From assembly GCA_945863885.1 (NCBI GenBank), contig CAMAZY010000003.1:62001-126000 (forward strand): a DNA stretch of 64,000 bases. The letters are read 5' to 3'. Both the position numbers and the translations under genes were made by a program. The notes under the pieces are model-generated. The model saw nothing but the letters and a program-made list of their open reading frames with translations, had not been told where the DNA came from and did no database searches. Source of the stretch: an uncultured Clostridia bacterium. GTDB taxonomy: Bacteria > Bacillota > Clostridia > Oscillospirales > Acutalibacteraceae. Positions 49,198 through 58,097 of this stretch are shown here, piece after piece (positions within the stretch are counted from its first letter, which is position 1; each line of letters begins with the position of its first letter).

Positions 49198-49291
49198 TTG
49201 TCAAACAGCAGTACCTATCATATACTATAACCCCAAAAATGTCAAGCATTTCAGACAAAAAAAGCCAAAAGATTTTAAAAGGAGCAACAAG

Positions 49292-50407
49292 ATGATTCTG
49301 ACAAATCTGCAATATGTCGACGGGAACTACGAAATCCGTCCCGGAGCGATTCACATTCGTGACGGTGTCATCACGTCTTTTCAGGACAACGGCGAAAAGG
49401 ACAGCATGAGCATGGGCGGACTTCTTGCCCTGCCCGGGTTTATCGATATCCACACCCACGGCGGAAGCGGTGCCGATGCCTGCGATAAAACAAAAGAGGC
49501 TTATGAAACGCTGTCAAAGCATTACGCAAGACACGGCGTCACGTCCTTTTGCCCGACGACGATGACGCTTCCGATTTCTCAGCTGAAAGAGATTTTCGAA
49601 GCCATCGAAAGCTATAAAGGCAAGGAACCTGCCGCTTATATTCAGGGCATCAACATGGAGGGTCCCTACGTTTCAAAGAACAAATGCGGTGCACAAAATC
49701 CCGATTATATCGTGCCGCCTGACGCCGAAGAATTTCTTGAATTGTCAAAAATCAGCAAGGTCTGTCTTGTCGATGTTGCCCCCGAAACAAAGGGAGCGTT
49801 CGACTTTGCGGAAAAAGTCAGCCCGACCTGCGTTTGCAGTATTGCGCACACAGATGCCGACTACGGCACGGCAAAGGAAGCGATAGTGCACGGCTTTTCT
49901 CACGTCACACATTTTTATAACGCCATGTCGGGCCTTACGCACCGTGCGCCCGGTGTTGTCGGTGCCGTTTTTGAGGACGACACGGTCACGGCGGAGCTGA
50001 TCTGCGACGGATTTCATTTGAGTCCGGCGGCGGTTCGTATCGCCTTTAAGGTTTTAGGCGCCGACCGCTGTGTCGCTATCAGCGACTCATTGAGCAGTGC
50101 GGACTTTCCCGACGGTGAATACATGCTCGGCGGTCAGAAGGTCATCGTCAAGGACGGTCATGCCCACCTTGAAAACGGTACGATTGCCGGAAGTACGGCG
50201 AACCTGTTTGACGAATTCCGAAACCTCTTGTCGTTCGGAATCGACTTCAAAACGGCTTTAAAGGCTTGCAGTGAAAACCCGGCACGGGTCATCGGAGCTT
50301 TTGACTGCTGCGGAAGCCTTGAAGAGGGAAAAAACGCCGACATCATCTTCGTTGACAGCGAGATGAACTTAAAGCACGTCTTTGTCAAAGGTAAAATGAT
50401 TTTTTAA
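49292..50407 (+). CDS. nagA: N-acetylglucosamine-6-phosphate deacetylase
   Basis: LPGFIDIHTHGGSGADACD; NMEGPYVSKNKCGAQNPDYI; ATHFYNAM-type motif (VTHFYNAMSGLTHRAPG). Confidence 0.94.
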   Translation: MILTNLQYVDGNYEIRPGAIHIRDGVITSFQDNGEKDSMSMGGLLALPGFIDIHTHGGSGADACDKTKEAYETLSKHYARHGVTSFCPTTMTLPISQLKEIFEAIESYKGKEPAAYIQGINMEGPYVSKNKCGAQNPDYIVPPDAEEFLELSKISKVCLVDVAPETKGAFDFAEKVSPTCVCSIAHTDADYGTAKEAIVHGFSHVTHFYNAMSGLTHRAPGVVGAVFEDDTVTAELICDGFHLSPAAVRIAFKVLGADRCVAISDSLSSADFPDGEYMLGGQKVIVKDGHAHLENGTIAGSTANLFDEFRNLLSFGIDFKTALKACSENPARVIGAFDCCGSLEEGKNADIIFVDSEMNLKHVFVKGKMIF

Positions 50408-50477
50408 ATGATTGAAAAAGACACAATTGTGTGATATGATGTATGAGATTTCATGTAAAACGAAAGGATTGATATAA

Positions 50478-51686
50478 ATGAAATATGTTGTTGTACTTTG
50501 CGACGGTATGGCGGACTACCCTGTTCCGGCTCTCGGCGGAAAAACGCCGATGATGTGCGCAAAGAAACCGAATATCGACCGCCTTGCCAAAACGGCTGAG
50601 GTCGGACTCGTCCGCACGGTCGCCGAAGGGCTCAAACCCGGCAGTGACGTCGCCAACATGAGCGTTATGGGCTTTGACCCGAAAAAATATTACACCGGCC
50701 GTTCGCCGCTTGAAGCGGTCAGCATCGGTGTGAAGCTTTCCGACGACGACGTGACGCTTCGCTGCAACCTTGTCACGCTTTCCGATGAGGAAGCCTATGA
50801 GGACAAGACGATGGTTGACTACTCAGCCGGCGACATCAGCACCGCCGAAGCCCGTGAAATCATCAAGTCCGTTCAGGAATTTTTCGGCAACGAGATTTAC
50901 ACCTATTACGGCGGCGTCAGTTATCGCCATTGCCTTGTTGTTCACGGCGGCACAACGGAGTTAGGCTCCATGACACCTCCGCACGATATCAGCGGAAGAG
51001 TTGTCGGCGAATACCTTTCTAAAAGCGAAAACGCCGCTCCTCTTATCGACATGATGAAACGAAGCTATGATTTTCTCATGAAGCACCCGGTCAACATCGA
51101 AAGAATGAAGCGGGGTGAAAAACCGGCGAACTCAATCTGGCTGTGGGGCGAAGGCAAAAAGCCCGGACTTCCGCTTTTCGAAGACCTTTTCGGAAAGACC
51201 GGTGCGGTGATCTCGGCGGTTGATCTGTTAAAGGGAATCGCCATTTGCTCGGGTATGTCAACGCCCGAGGTTGAGGGAGCAACAGGTTATATTGACACAA
51301 ACTTCGAGGGCAAGGCCGAAGCCGCCGTCAAAGAGCTTCAAAGCGGCAAGGATATGGTTTATATTCATCTCGAAGCGCCCGACGAATGCGGTCACCGCAA
51401 CGAGCCGGGAAACAAGGTTCGCTCCATTGAGCTGATTGACCAACGGGTTCTTCCGATTGTACTCGAAGAGCTTGAAAAATACGACGACTACAAGGTCATG
51501 ATTCTTCCCGACCACCCGACACCGATTGTCACCAAAACGCACGCCGCCGACCCGGTGCCGTACCTGATTTATCAAAAATCGAAACCGCAAGCCGGCGTCG
51601 ACACCATCAACGAGGAAACCGCAAAAGCCACCGGCATATTCGTCGACGACGGTCCGTCGCTCATGCCGCACTTTTTAAATGACTGA
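50478..51686 (+). CDS. apgM: 2,3-bisphosphoglycerate-independent phosphoglycerate mutase, archaeal (ApgM) type
   Basis: YVVVLCDGMADYPVPALGGKTPM; PGSDVANMSVMGFDPKKYYTGRSPLEA; HLEAPDECGHRNE; LPDHPTPI. Confidence 0.92.
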   Translation: MKYVVVLCDGMADYPVPALGGKTPMMCAKKPNIDRLAKTAEVGLVRTVAEGLKPGSDVANMSVMGFDPKKYYTGRSPLEAVSIGVKLSDDDVTLRCNLVTLSDEEAYEDKTMVDYSAGDISTAEAREIIKSVQEFFGNEIYTYYGGVSYRHCLVVHGGTTELGSMTPPHDISGRVVGEYLSKSENAAPLIDMMKRSYDFLMKHPVNIERMKRGEKPANSIWLWGEGKKPGLPLFEDLFGKTGAVISAVDLLKGIAICSGMSTPEVEGATGYIDTNFEGKAEAAVKELQSGKDMVYIHLEAPDECGHRNEPGNKVRSIELIDQRVLPIVLEELEKYDDYKVMILPDHPTPIVTKTHAADPVPYLIYQKSKPQAGVDTINEETAKATGIFVDDGPSLMPHFLND

Positions 51687-51697
51687 GAAAACAAAAA

Positions 51698-51740
51698 ATT
51701 TCACCGTAAAGAGCTTTTTCGTTCTTTACGGTGTTTTTTT
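51698..51740. terminator. Terminator between convergent genes
   Basis: CACCGTAAAGAgctttttcgTTCTTTACGGTG TTTTTTT. Confidence 0.85.
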
Positions 51741-52296
51741 ACTTGATGCGTCTGTAAATATTCTCAAGTCTGCCGATTCTTCCGAACGACTGACTCATGA
51801 GCAGATTGATTGCAGGCCTCACCGGTTCACAGTCCGTAAACCGCAGCGCACTTCGGCAAAGCCTCGCTATGGCTCTGTCAAGAGCGATACTTCTTCGGAT
51901 ATAATCGAGATTGATATCGTTATCCTCCACAATCTTGCAGACGCTGTCGCTGTAACGGGCTAAGAGTGCGTTCACGCTTTGACCATATAGCCGATTCTGC
52001 CTGTTCGTATCGACTTCGCAAAAGCCCTCCACCTCACTGACCGCTTTGCTGTACGCCCGGCTTTCGTCCTCGGCAATAAGAGCAAAAGACTCAATAGGGA
52101 GATAGGTAGTAAAGCGTAAGATATTTTTTGCGTTTTCACCGACCGCCGCATTCATAAGCATTGACTGACACACAAACTGACAGCAGGCGGTAAGGTCGCT
52201 GTCGACACGGGAAAGGTCTTCTTTCATATTTTCGTGTATGTCGTAAAACCGGTCAAGATAATCGACCGCAACACGGCTTAGCTTATGGCTGTTCAT
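51739..52296 (-). CDS. Hypothetical alpha-helical protein
   Basis: ORF with upstream aaagcgatg context; no family recognised. Confidence 0.6.
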   Translation of the reverse strand: MNSHKLSRVAVDYLDRFYDIHENMKEDLSRVDSDLTACCQFVCQSMLMNAAVGENAKNILRFTTYLPIESFALIAEDESRAYSKAVSEVEGFCEVDTNRQNRLYGQSVNALLARYSDSVCKIVEDNDINLDYIRRSIALDRAIARLCRSALRFTDCEPVRPAINLLMSQSFGRIGRLENIYRRIK

Positions 52297-52390
52297 CGCT
52301 TTCCTCCGATTCTCATATTTCTTGCTTCATCATATGAAAAATCGGGTCAAACGGTGATTGAATACAAATTCCGGGCTAAAACTTTATCAA

Positions 52391-53476
52391 TTATATTTTT
52401 GCAAGCTGAGCATTTTTATACGCTTCGTCGTCTGTCACTTCTTTGATGATACTGATGCGTTCCGGGAACTCGATCGGAATATTCTCATCTCTCAATTCGA
52501 TTTCCATGATAGCCTTGTCGTCCCAAAAAGGATAAACATCGATCTCGAAATACTGATTCTTGTATGTCAGACAGTATCTTGTTTTGCGGATCTGCCGTCT
52601 TGACGTATCCGCATCCATCAACAGCCTTAAATACTCTTTCTGTGAAAGTCTGCGTTCGGTTTCCACCCTTTTGATGTCCGTGATCTTTCGCTTGGTTGTC
52701 TGAAAATAGATATAATTTCCGTCGACGCCTCTCTGACGGACACGGACTTCATCGCCCGAATCACTTTTGATGTAGGTCTGAATGATTTCAATTTTTTCGC
52801 AGGATTCAACAGATTCAAGCCATTCGATATCGGGATATTCGATTAAAAACTTCCGTTCGATTTCAAGCGGCTCAGGCTCACCCAAAAAGGAAGCGATTTC
52901 CGCAATCAGACGTTTGATTTTGTTATCAAAATCCGAAGAATTGTCGATCACTCTGAAGTGCGGATGTCCCGTCCATGCGTTGATGATTTTGTCGTCCAAC
53001 ACAGCCGCCTGTTCGGGCGTCTCCGTTCTTGACGCATTATTGGCTGTTGTATAATATTCTTCTGCACCCTTTGCGGCGGTAACAAGATGAAAAACCGCAT
53101 CATAATTATCCCGCAGTTCCACTTCATTTGCGCCTATTTCGTCAAGGACAGAAAGAAACACCTGCGCCGGCATATAGGCTTTATTGTCCAGTGCGCCACG
53201 GTCACAGACAATCAGGATCTTCTCTTTTTTCATCGTCCCGGCCGCTTCTTCAAAGGCTTTTTCCTTTTCCAGCTGCAGCTTCAGCTGAACCTTCTGATAG
53301 TCAATATTCGTACCGCAAGTCCACGGTGCCACACCCCCGGAAATCAGTTCTGTGGCTGTTTCGTGAATAAACAGAACCGCATAACCTAACTGTTCAAAAA
53401 AGTCCTGAAGCCGGCTCATAGCCGTTGACTTACCGGCACACGGTCCGCCGGTAATGACGATTTTTGTGATATCCAT
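52391..53476 (-). CDS. AAA_28-type P-loop ATPase fused to CYTH domain
   Basis: IVITGGPCAGKSTAMSRLQDF P-loop; C-half EIERKFLI...EVRVRQRG...TERRLSQKEY...FEIDVYPFWDDKAIMEIELRDE. Confidence 0.88.
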   Translation of the reverse strand: MDITKIVITGGPCAGKSTAMSRLQDFFEQLGYAVLFIHETATELISGGVAPWTCGTNIDYQKVQLKLQLEKEKAFEEAAGTMKKEKILIVCDRGALDNKAYMPAQVFLSVLDEIGANEVELRDNYDAVFHLVTAAKGAEEYYTTANNASRTETPEQAAVLDDKIINAWTGHPHFRVIDNSSDFDNKIKRLIAEIASFLGEPEPLEIERKFLIEYPDIEWLESVESCEKIEIIQTYIKSDSGDEVRVRQRGVDGNYIYFQTTKRKITDIKRVETERRLSQKEYLRLLMDADTSRRQIRKTRYCLTYKNQYFEIDVYPFWDDKAIMEIELRDENIPIEFPERISIIKEVTDDEAYKNAQLAKI

Positions 53477-53635
53477 TTATTATTCCCCTTTCACGATTTT
53501 CTCTTTCTGCGGATATTTCACACATCTTCTTCATTGATATAAACCAAATTCGGCTTTCCGTTCAACCGGAGGCTGGCGAACGGAGAAGCCGAATCAGTTT
53601 TGTTTTATGCCGGAAACGGCATAGTGAAATATATC

Positions 53636-55135
53636 TTATTTTTCGTTATAACCGAAGTAGATGTCCTCGTCATAGACGTTGTTTTCGTCCGGGCTGTGGT
53701 GAGCGTACCAAACCTGTGCAAAGAACGGGTTGACCTTGGCAATTTCGTCGTATTTCCACGGCATCGGGAGACATTCGGGACACCAGTGACCGCCCTTGAG
53801 AACAAGGTTCGGAGACATTTCGAACTCGTGACCGCAGGCGCACTTCCACTTGATCGGTGTGTACATATCCTTGCCGAGCTTCTTGGAGACACACTCGCCG
53901 CCTCTGAATTCGGCTGCCTTTTGCATATCGGCGATGGTAAGCTTATCGAAGGGCTTGCTTTCGTCGTAGCCGTGGTCAAGATAGCTCATCTCGAACTTGT
54001 CGGGAATCACAACCTCGAAGTCCTTCCACGAGCCGATTGCATTATATTTATCAATCGAGCCGTAGTAAGCGGTAATTCTGTCTTTCATGCCGTTTTCAAT
54101 CCATGCCTGTGTACCGAAAAGAGCGGTTTCCGCAATCGGCTTCATCATGTACTTCTTGATGAGCGGAAGCGGAGCAAGACCGGAAAGCTTGAAGTAGAAC
54201 GGAGCCTGCTTGGAAAGTCTCTTGAAGTAATCCTTAACGGGAAGATTCTCTCTGAAGTGGAGATATTCTTCGAGCTTGTCGGCATCGGTGTACCACTGAC
54301 CGTGGAAATTCTGAAGCGTGAACCAGTTCGGCTCGAAAATCTTCTTGACAACGTCGTCGCCTCTCATGCCGATGGCGTTGAGAAGATACCGTTCGAATTC
54401 ATAGTTGGTAAGACGGTAGTCAGGACCGGAGCTGATGTTGTAGAAATTACGCCAGAACTCTTCGGGAACTCTCGAGTTACAAACCTTTGCGCAAAGACGT
54501 CCGCTGTCTTCTACCGTTGCCCATTCGAGCATACCGTTGATGGGAACGTGATACATGATCGGTTCCATGTTGTAAAGAATATCGGGATAAAGAATACCGG
54601 TCTGACGAAGCGATACCCAATATTTAAGACCCGAATCGGCAAGAAGACCTTCTGCGATGGTCTTACTGATTGCGTAATGGTCATAAATGCTGATCTGGAT
54701 CGGGTCGCCGGTTCTGCCCCAGTGAACGGGAGCGTTTCTGTCGCCGGTTTGTGCAACCGTACCTATGTATACTACTTTAACGGCATCGGGATCGGGCTGA
54801 GCCTTGACAGCGTTGATGATGTTCTTCATTGCGGTGATGTTGGTGAACATCGTCTTTTTCGGATAGTAGTCAGCAGCAGGAGAAACCAGTCCGCCGACAT
54901 GAATGACGAAATCCGCACCGGTTACGCAGGCAAGAACATCTTCATATACCGTAAGGTCGCCCCAGTAAAGCGTGACATGGGGATCGTTTACATACGGAGC
55001 AAACTTGTCTCTGTTCTTCTTACTGTCACGGTTGAGGACAACAATGTTGTATAAGTCACGTCTTTTGTAAAGCTCCTTGAAGCCGGCAAAGCCCATGTTG
55101 CCGGAAGCGCCGGTAAGGAAAACTGTCTTTTTCAT
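53636..55135 (-). CDS. NAD-dependent epimerase/dehydratase with C-terminal treble-clef-like zinc module
   Basis: VFLTGASGNMGFAG Rossmann; YAISK; C-terminal RGGECVSKKLGK...IKWKCACGHEFEMSPNLVLKGGHWCPEC. Confidence 0.85.
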   Translation of the reverse strand: MKKTVFLTGASGNMGFAGFKELYKRRDLYNIVVLNRDSKKNRDKFAPYVNDPHVTLYWGDLTVYEDVLACVTGADFVIHVGGLVSPAADYYPKKTMFTNITAMKNIINAVKAQPDPDAVKVVYIGTVAQTGDRNAPVHWGRTGDPIQISIYDHYAISKTIAEGLLADSGLKYWVSLRQTGILYPDILYNMEPIMYHVPINGMLEWATVEDSGRLCAKVCNSRVPEEFWRNFYNISSGPDYRLTNYEFERYLLNAIGMRGDDVVKKIFEPNWFTLQNFHGQWYTDADKLEEYLHFRENLPVKDYFKRLSKQAPFYFKLSGLAPLPLIKKYMMKPIAETALFGTQAWIENGMKDRITAYYGSIDKYNAIGSWKDFEVVIPDKFEMSYLDHGYDESKPFDKLTIADMQKAAEFRGGECVSKKLGKDMYTPIKWKCACGHEFEMSPNLVLKGGHWCPECLPMPWKYDEIAKVNPFFAQVWYAHHSPDENNVYDEDIYFGYNEK

Positions 55136-55293
55136 TTTTACCACCTTTTCCGTTAAAAATTTTAAGAATCCTTTTTAGACATTCTATCGTAAAAAGTATA
55201 CAACATATCTACACAACATTTGTTAAAGATTTGTTAATTATTTTATCAAAACCCGGTAAACCGTTTTTGTCAATTCTATGTATAATTATTATA

Positions 55294-55405
55294 GACATAG
55301 TGTTTTGCACGACAATTTGTGCAAAATCGCAATTTTTTTCAAACAAATACAGCTTTTCTGCATCAAAAGCCGTATTTTATTTTTGCGAAATCAAAACACT
55401 GTGTC
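55294..55405 (+). ncRNA. Candidate structured 5' leader (nested inverted repeats)
   Basis: GACATAGTGTTTTG / CAAAACACTGTGTC outer arms (one G-U), inner CGCAA/TTGCG-type and AATACAGCTTTT/AAAAGCCGTATT stems, GCAC/GTGC mini hairpin. Confidence 0.45.
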
Positions 55406-55470
55406 ATAATTTGTGCCCTTTATGGGTATATGTTCAAAATTGTTCAAAAATTCAAAGAAGGAGTATCAAC

Positions 55471-56073
55471 ATGAACGAAAAAAAGAAACTCACCATCATC
55501 AGTAAACCGCCGAAGGGCAAAATGACCGGACTTCTCATCGTCTTTGCCTGGATCATTCTTTGGAATATCATCTATCAGGCGTGTCACGACATTCTGACCT
55601 CGGGTTCCATTCAGGTAATCAACTGGTCTTTCTTCATCAGCGTCACGATTTTCTTCATGCAGGAGGAGCTTACCTATAAAGAGCGCTTCTGGCATACGCT
55701 TTGCGGCGGTGCCGTCGGACTTCTGATTGCCGCCGGAGTCGTAAAGGGCTGTGTCGCTTTGATGGGTGCCGGTTTAGAACACTTTCCTGCTATCTGTATT
55801 ATGTTGGTCATCGCTATCGCCGCACTGATCCTTCTTCATCCGTATTTGCCGATGTTCTTCAACAACGTAGGCTTCTGCTATTTCATCATTTCGCTTATCA
55901 ACAGCAAAGAAACGATTTCTTCTCTTCCAAGCAATCTTCTCTCTCTTCTTCTCGGCAGCATCATCTTAAACCTCGGCTGCAGCGCACTGCTGACCCTTTA
56001 TATCAACAATAAAAAGAAAAAGGCGATCGCCGCTGCTGCAAAAGAAAAAGAAGCCGCTGCCGCAACCGAATAA
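55471..56073 (+). CDS. Multi-TM membrane protein of unknown function
   Basis: RBS gaaggag before ATG at 55471; several hydrophobic segments. Confidence 0.75.
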   Translation: MNEKKKLTIISKPPKGKMTGLLIVFAWIILWNIIYQACHDILTSGSIQVINWSFFISVTIFFMQEELTYKERFWHTLCGGAVGLLIAAGVVKGCVALMGAGLEHFPAICIMLVIAIAALILLHPYLPMFFNNVGFCYFIISLINSKETISSLPSNLLSLLLGSIILNLGCSALLTLYINNKKKKAIAAAAKEKEAAAATE

Positions 56074-56168
56074 AAACACAGCCGGGCTCAGTTGACGTCC
56101 GGCTTTTTTACTGTCCGAAAACAAAGCTACCGCCTCAAATGAAGCGGTAGTTGATTTTTCACTATCTA

Positions 56169-57935
56169 TTAAAAGGTAAGCTTACGGTTCATTTCCTTAA
56201 CCGTTTCCTCGTCAAGCTTTACGATTTCACGGTCATAGGTCAGCATACCGTTAACCTCAAATTCAACGTCGGAAACCTGCGTGTAGACGGAGGCGGAAAG
56301 TCCCTTTTTCATCATCGGGATTACCTGATGCTCATGAAGCTTGCGATACGCCTCGGTCAGGCTTTCACGGGATTTATACATCTGATAGCCGAAGGACTTG
56401 CTCTTGTTCCAGACATGACCGTCGAGAATCTGACTGTATCCGCCGTACTCGCTCAAAACGAACGGTCGTCCGTCATACTTCGGAGCGGTGACAGGAAGAA
56501 TGTAGCGGTGAATACTGCGGAGATCACAGCCTTTCTGGTCATACCAGCCGCTTGCGTGGTCAACGATTCTTGTCGGATCCTTCTGCTTGATTTCGTCGCC
56601 GATTCTCTTGGCGTCGAACTGTCCCCAACCCTCATTGAACGGAACCCAGCAGCCGATTGACGGGTGATTGTACAGAAAATCAATCATATCGTTCATTTCT
56701 TCCTCGAACTGGACACGCCATTCAAGCTTGTCACGGTTGAAAGTCTTATAAGCGTTGTCCTTTTTTGTGAGATTCACAACCGGCGACAAAAAGCCGTAAA
56801 AATTCGGAAGAACACCCGCATGGAAGGTATTGAGCGCCTTGCCGCCGCTTACCATATCCTGCCAGACGATCATGCCGAGACGGTCGCAGTGATAATACCA
56901 GCGGTCAGGCTCAATCTTGATGTGCTTACGAAGCATATTAAAGCCGAGATCTTTCATCTTTTCGATATCATAAATCATCGCTTCGTCGGTCGGAGCGGTC
57001 ATCCCGCCGTCGCTCCAATAGCCCTGGTCAAGAAGTCCCTTTTGGAAATACGGCTCATTGTTCAGGAAGATACGGTTATAGCCCTGATATTCACCGATAC
57101 TGAACTTTCTCATGGCAAAATAGCCTTTGACAGAATCGACACGGTTATCCTTGTCCGTAAGTTCGAGGACAAAATCATACAAAAACGGGCTTTCGGGCGA
57201 CCAGAGCTTCGGGCTTTCGATTTTTACCGCTTCGTCCGCCGAAATCTCACCCGCAAAGACAGTCGTCCCGCCGTCAAGAACGGTCAGCTTCAGCGTACCC
57301 TCACCGTTGATATCCGTCTTGATGCTGATGGTTTCGCTGTCAATATCGGGCGTCAGCTTATAGCCCTTAATGTAATTTTCGTTGACCGCCTCAAGCCATA
57401 CGGTTTTCCATATACCGCTTGTCGAGGTATACCAGAAGCCGTGCGATTCGCTCGCCTGCTTGCCCCGGTTTTGCCAGCCGTCGTCCGTCGGGTCAAAGAC
57501 ACGGACAACAAGCTCGTTTTCACCGTTCTTGAGCGTATCGGTAATATCGAAGCTGAACGGGCAGTAGCCGCCGGTATGCGCACCGACCGGCTGTCCGTTG
57601 ACGAACACCTTACATTCCCAGTCAACGGCACCGAAATGAAGAAGAACCCTTTTGCCTTTGAATTCGTCAGGCAGCGTGAATGTCTTTTTATACCAAAGAA
57701 TCTCATCACTTTTCAGCCTTTTGCAAACGCCGGAAAGACAGCTTTCAATCGCAAACGGCACACGGATTTTGCCGTCATAGCTTTCGCATTTTTCGCAGTC
57801 CGAGCCGGTCACGGCATAATCAAACATTCCGTTGAGATTCAGCCACGGTTCTCTTACCATCTGCGGTCTCGGATATTCGGGCAAGGGATTGTCGCACATC
57901 GCTTCGCTTGCCCATCTCGTTGATAATGTCATCAT
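56169..57935 (-). CDS. GH2-family glycosidase (beta-galactosidase/glucuronidase-like)
   Basis: REPWLNLNGMFDYAV; VDWECKVFVNGQPVGAHTGGYCPFSFDIT; GFNMLRKHIKIEPDRWYYHCDRLGMIVWQDM; CWVPFNEGWGQFD. Confidence 0.92.
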   Translation of the reverse strand: MMTLSTRWASEAMCDNPLPEYPRPQMVREPWLNLNGMFDYAVTGSDCEKCESYDGKIRVPFAIESCLSGVCKRLKSDEILWYKKTFTLPDEFKGKRVLLHFGAVDWECKVFVNGQPVGAHTGGYCPFSFDITDTLKNGENELVVRVFDPTDDGWQNRGKQASESHGFWYTSTSGIWKTVWLEAVNENYIKGYKLTPDIDSETISIKTDINGEGTLKLTVLDGGTTVFAGEISADEAVKIESPKLWSPESPFLYDFVLELTDKDNRVDSVKGYFAMRKFSIGEYQGYNRIFLNNEPYFQKGLLDQGYWSDGGMTAPTDEAMIYDIEKMKDLGFNMLRKHIKIEPDRWYYHCDRLGMIVWQDMVSGGKALNTFHAGVLPNFYGFLSPVVNLTKKDNAYKTFNRDKLEWRVQFEEEMNDMIDFLYNHPSIGCWVPFNEGWGQFDAKRIGDEIKQKDPTRIVDHASGWYDQKGCDLRSIHRYILPVTAPKYDGRPFVLSEYGGYSQILDGHVWNKSKSFGYQMYKSRESLTEAYRKLHEHQVIPMMKKGLSASVYTQVSDVEFEVNGMLTYDREIVKLDEETVKEMNRKLTF

Positions 57936-58097
57936 CTTGTATTTCCTCCTGAAAATGTACACTTTTGTATCCTTTTCATTTTATACCACCTGTGAGAATA
58001 AGTCCATAGATTTTTTCAATAAAATCTGTGGCTTGAAACTGACAAAACGCACAAAAAACACCGCACCCGATTCAGGTGCGGCAATAGAATTTGCAAT

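Noticed and set aside
53600-55054. 484-aa plus-strand ORF
   Set aside because: Antisense to the well-supported epimerase gene; no RBS or recognisable domain; a consequence of GC-biased codon usage.
56664-57923. 419-aa plus-strand ORF
   Set aside because: Antisense to the GH2 gene; no recognisable domain.
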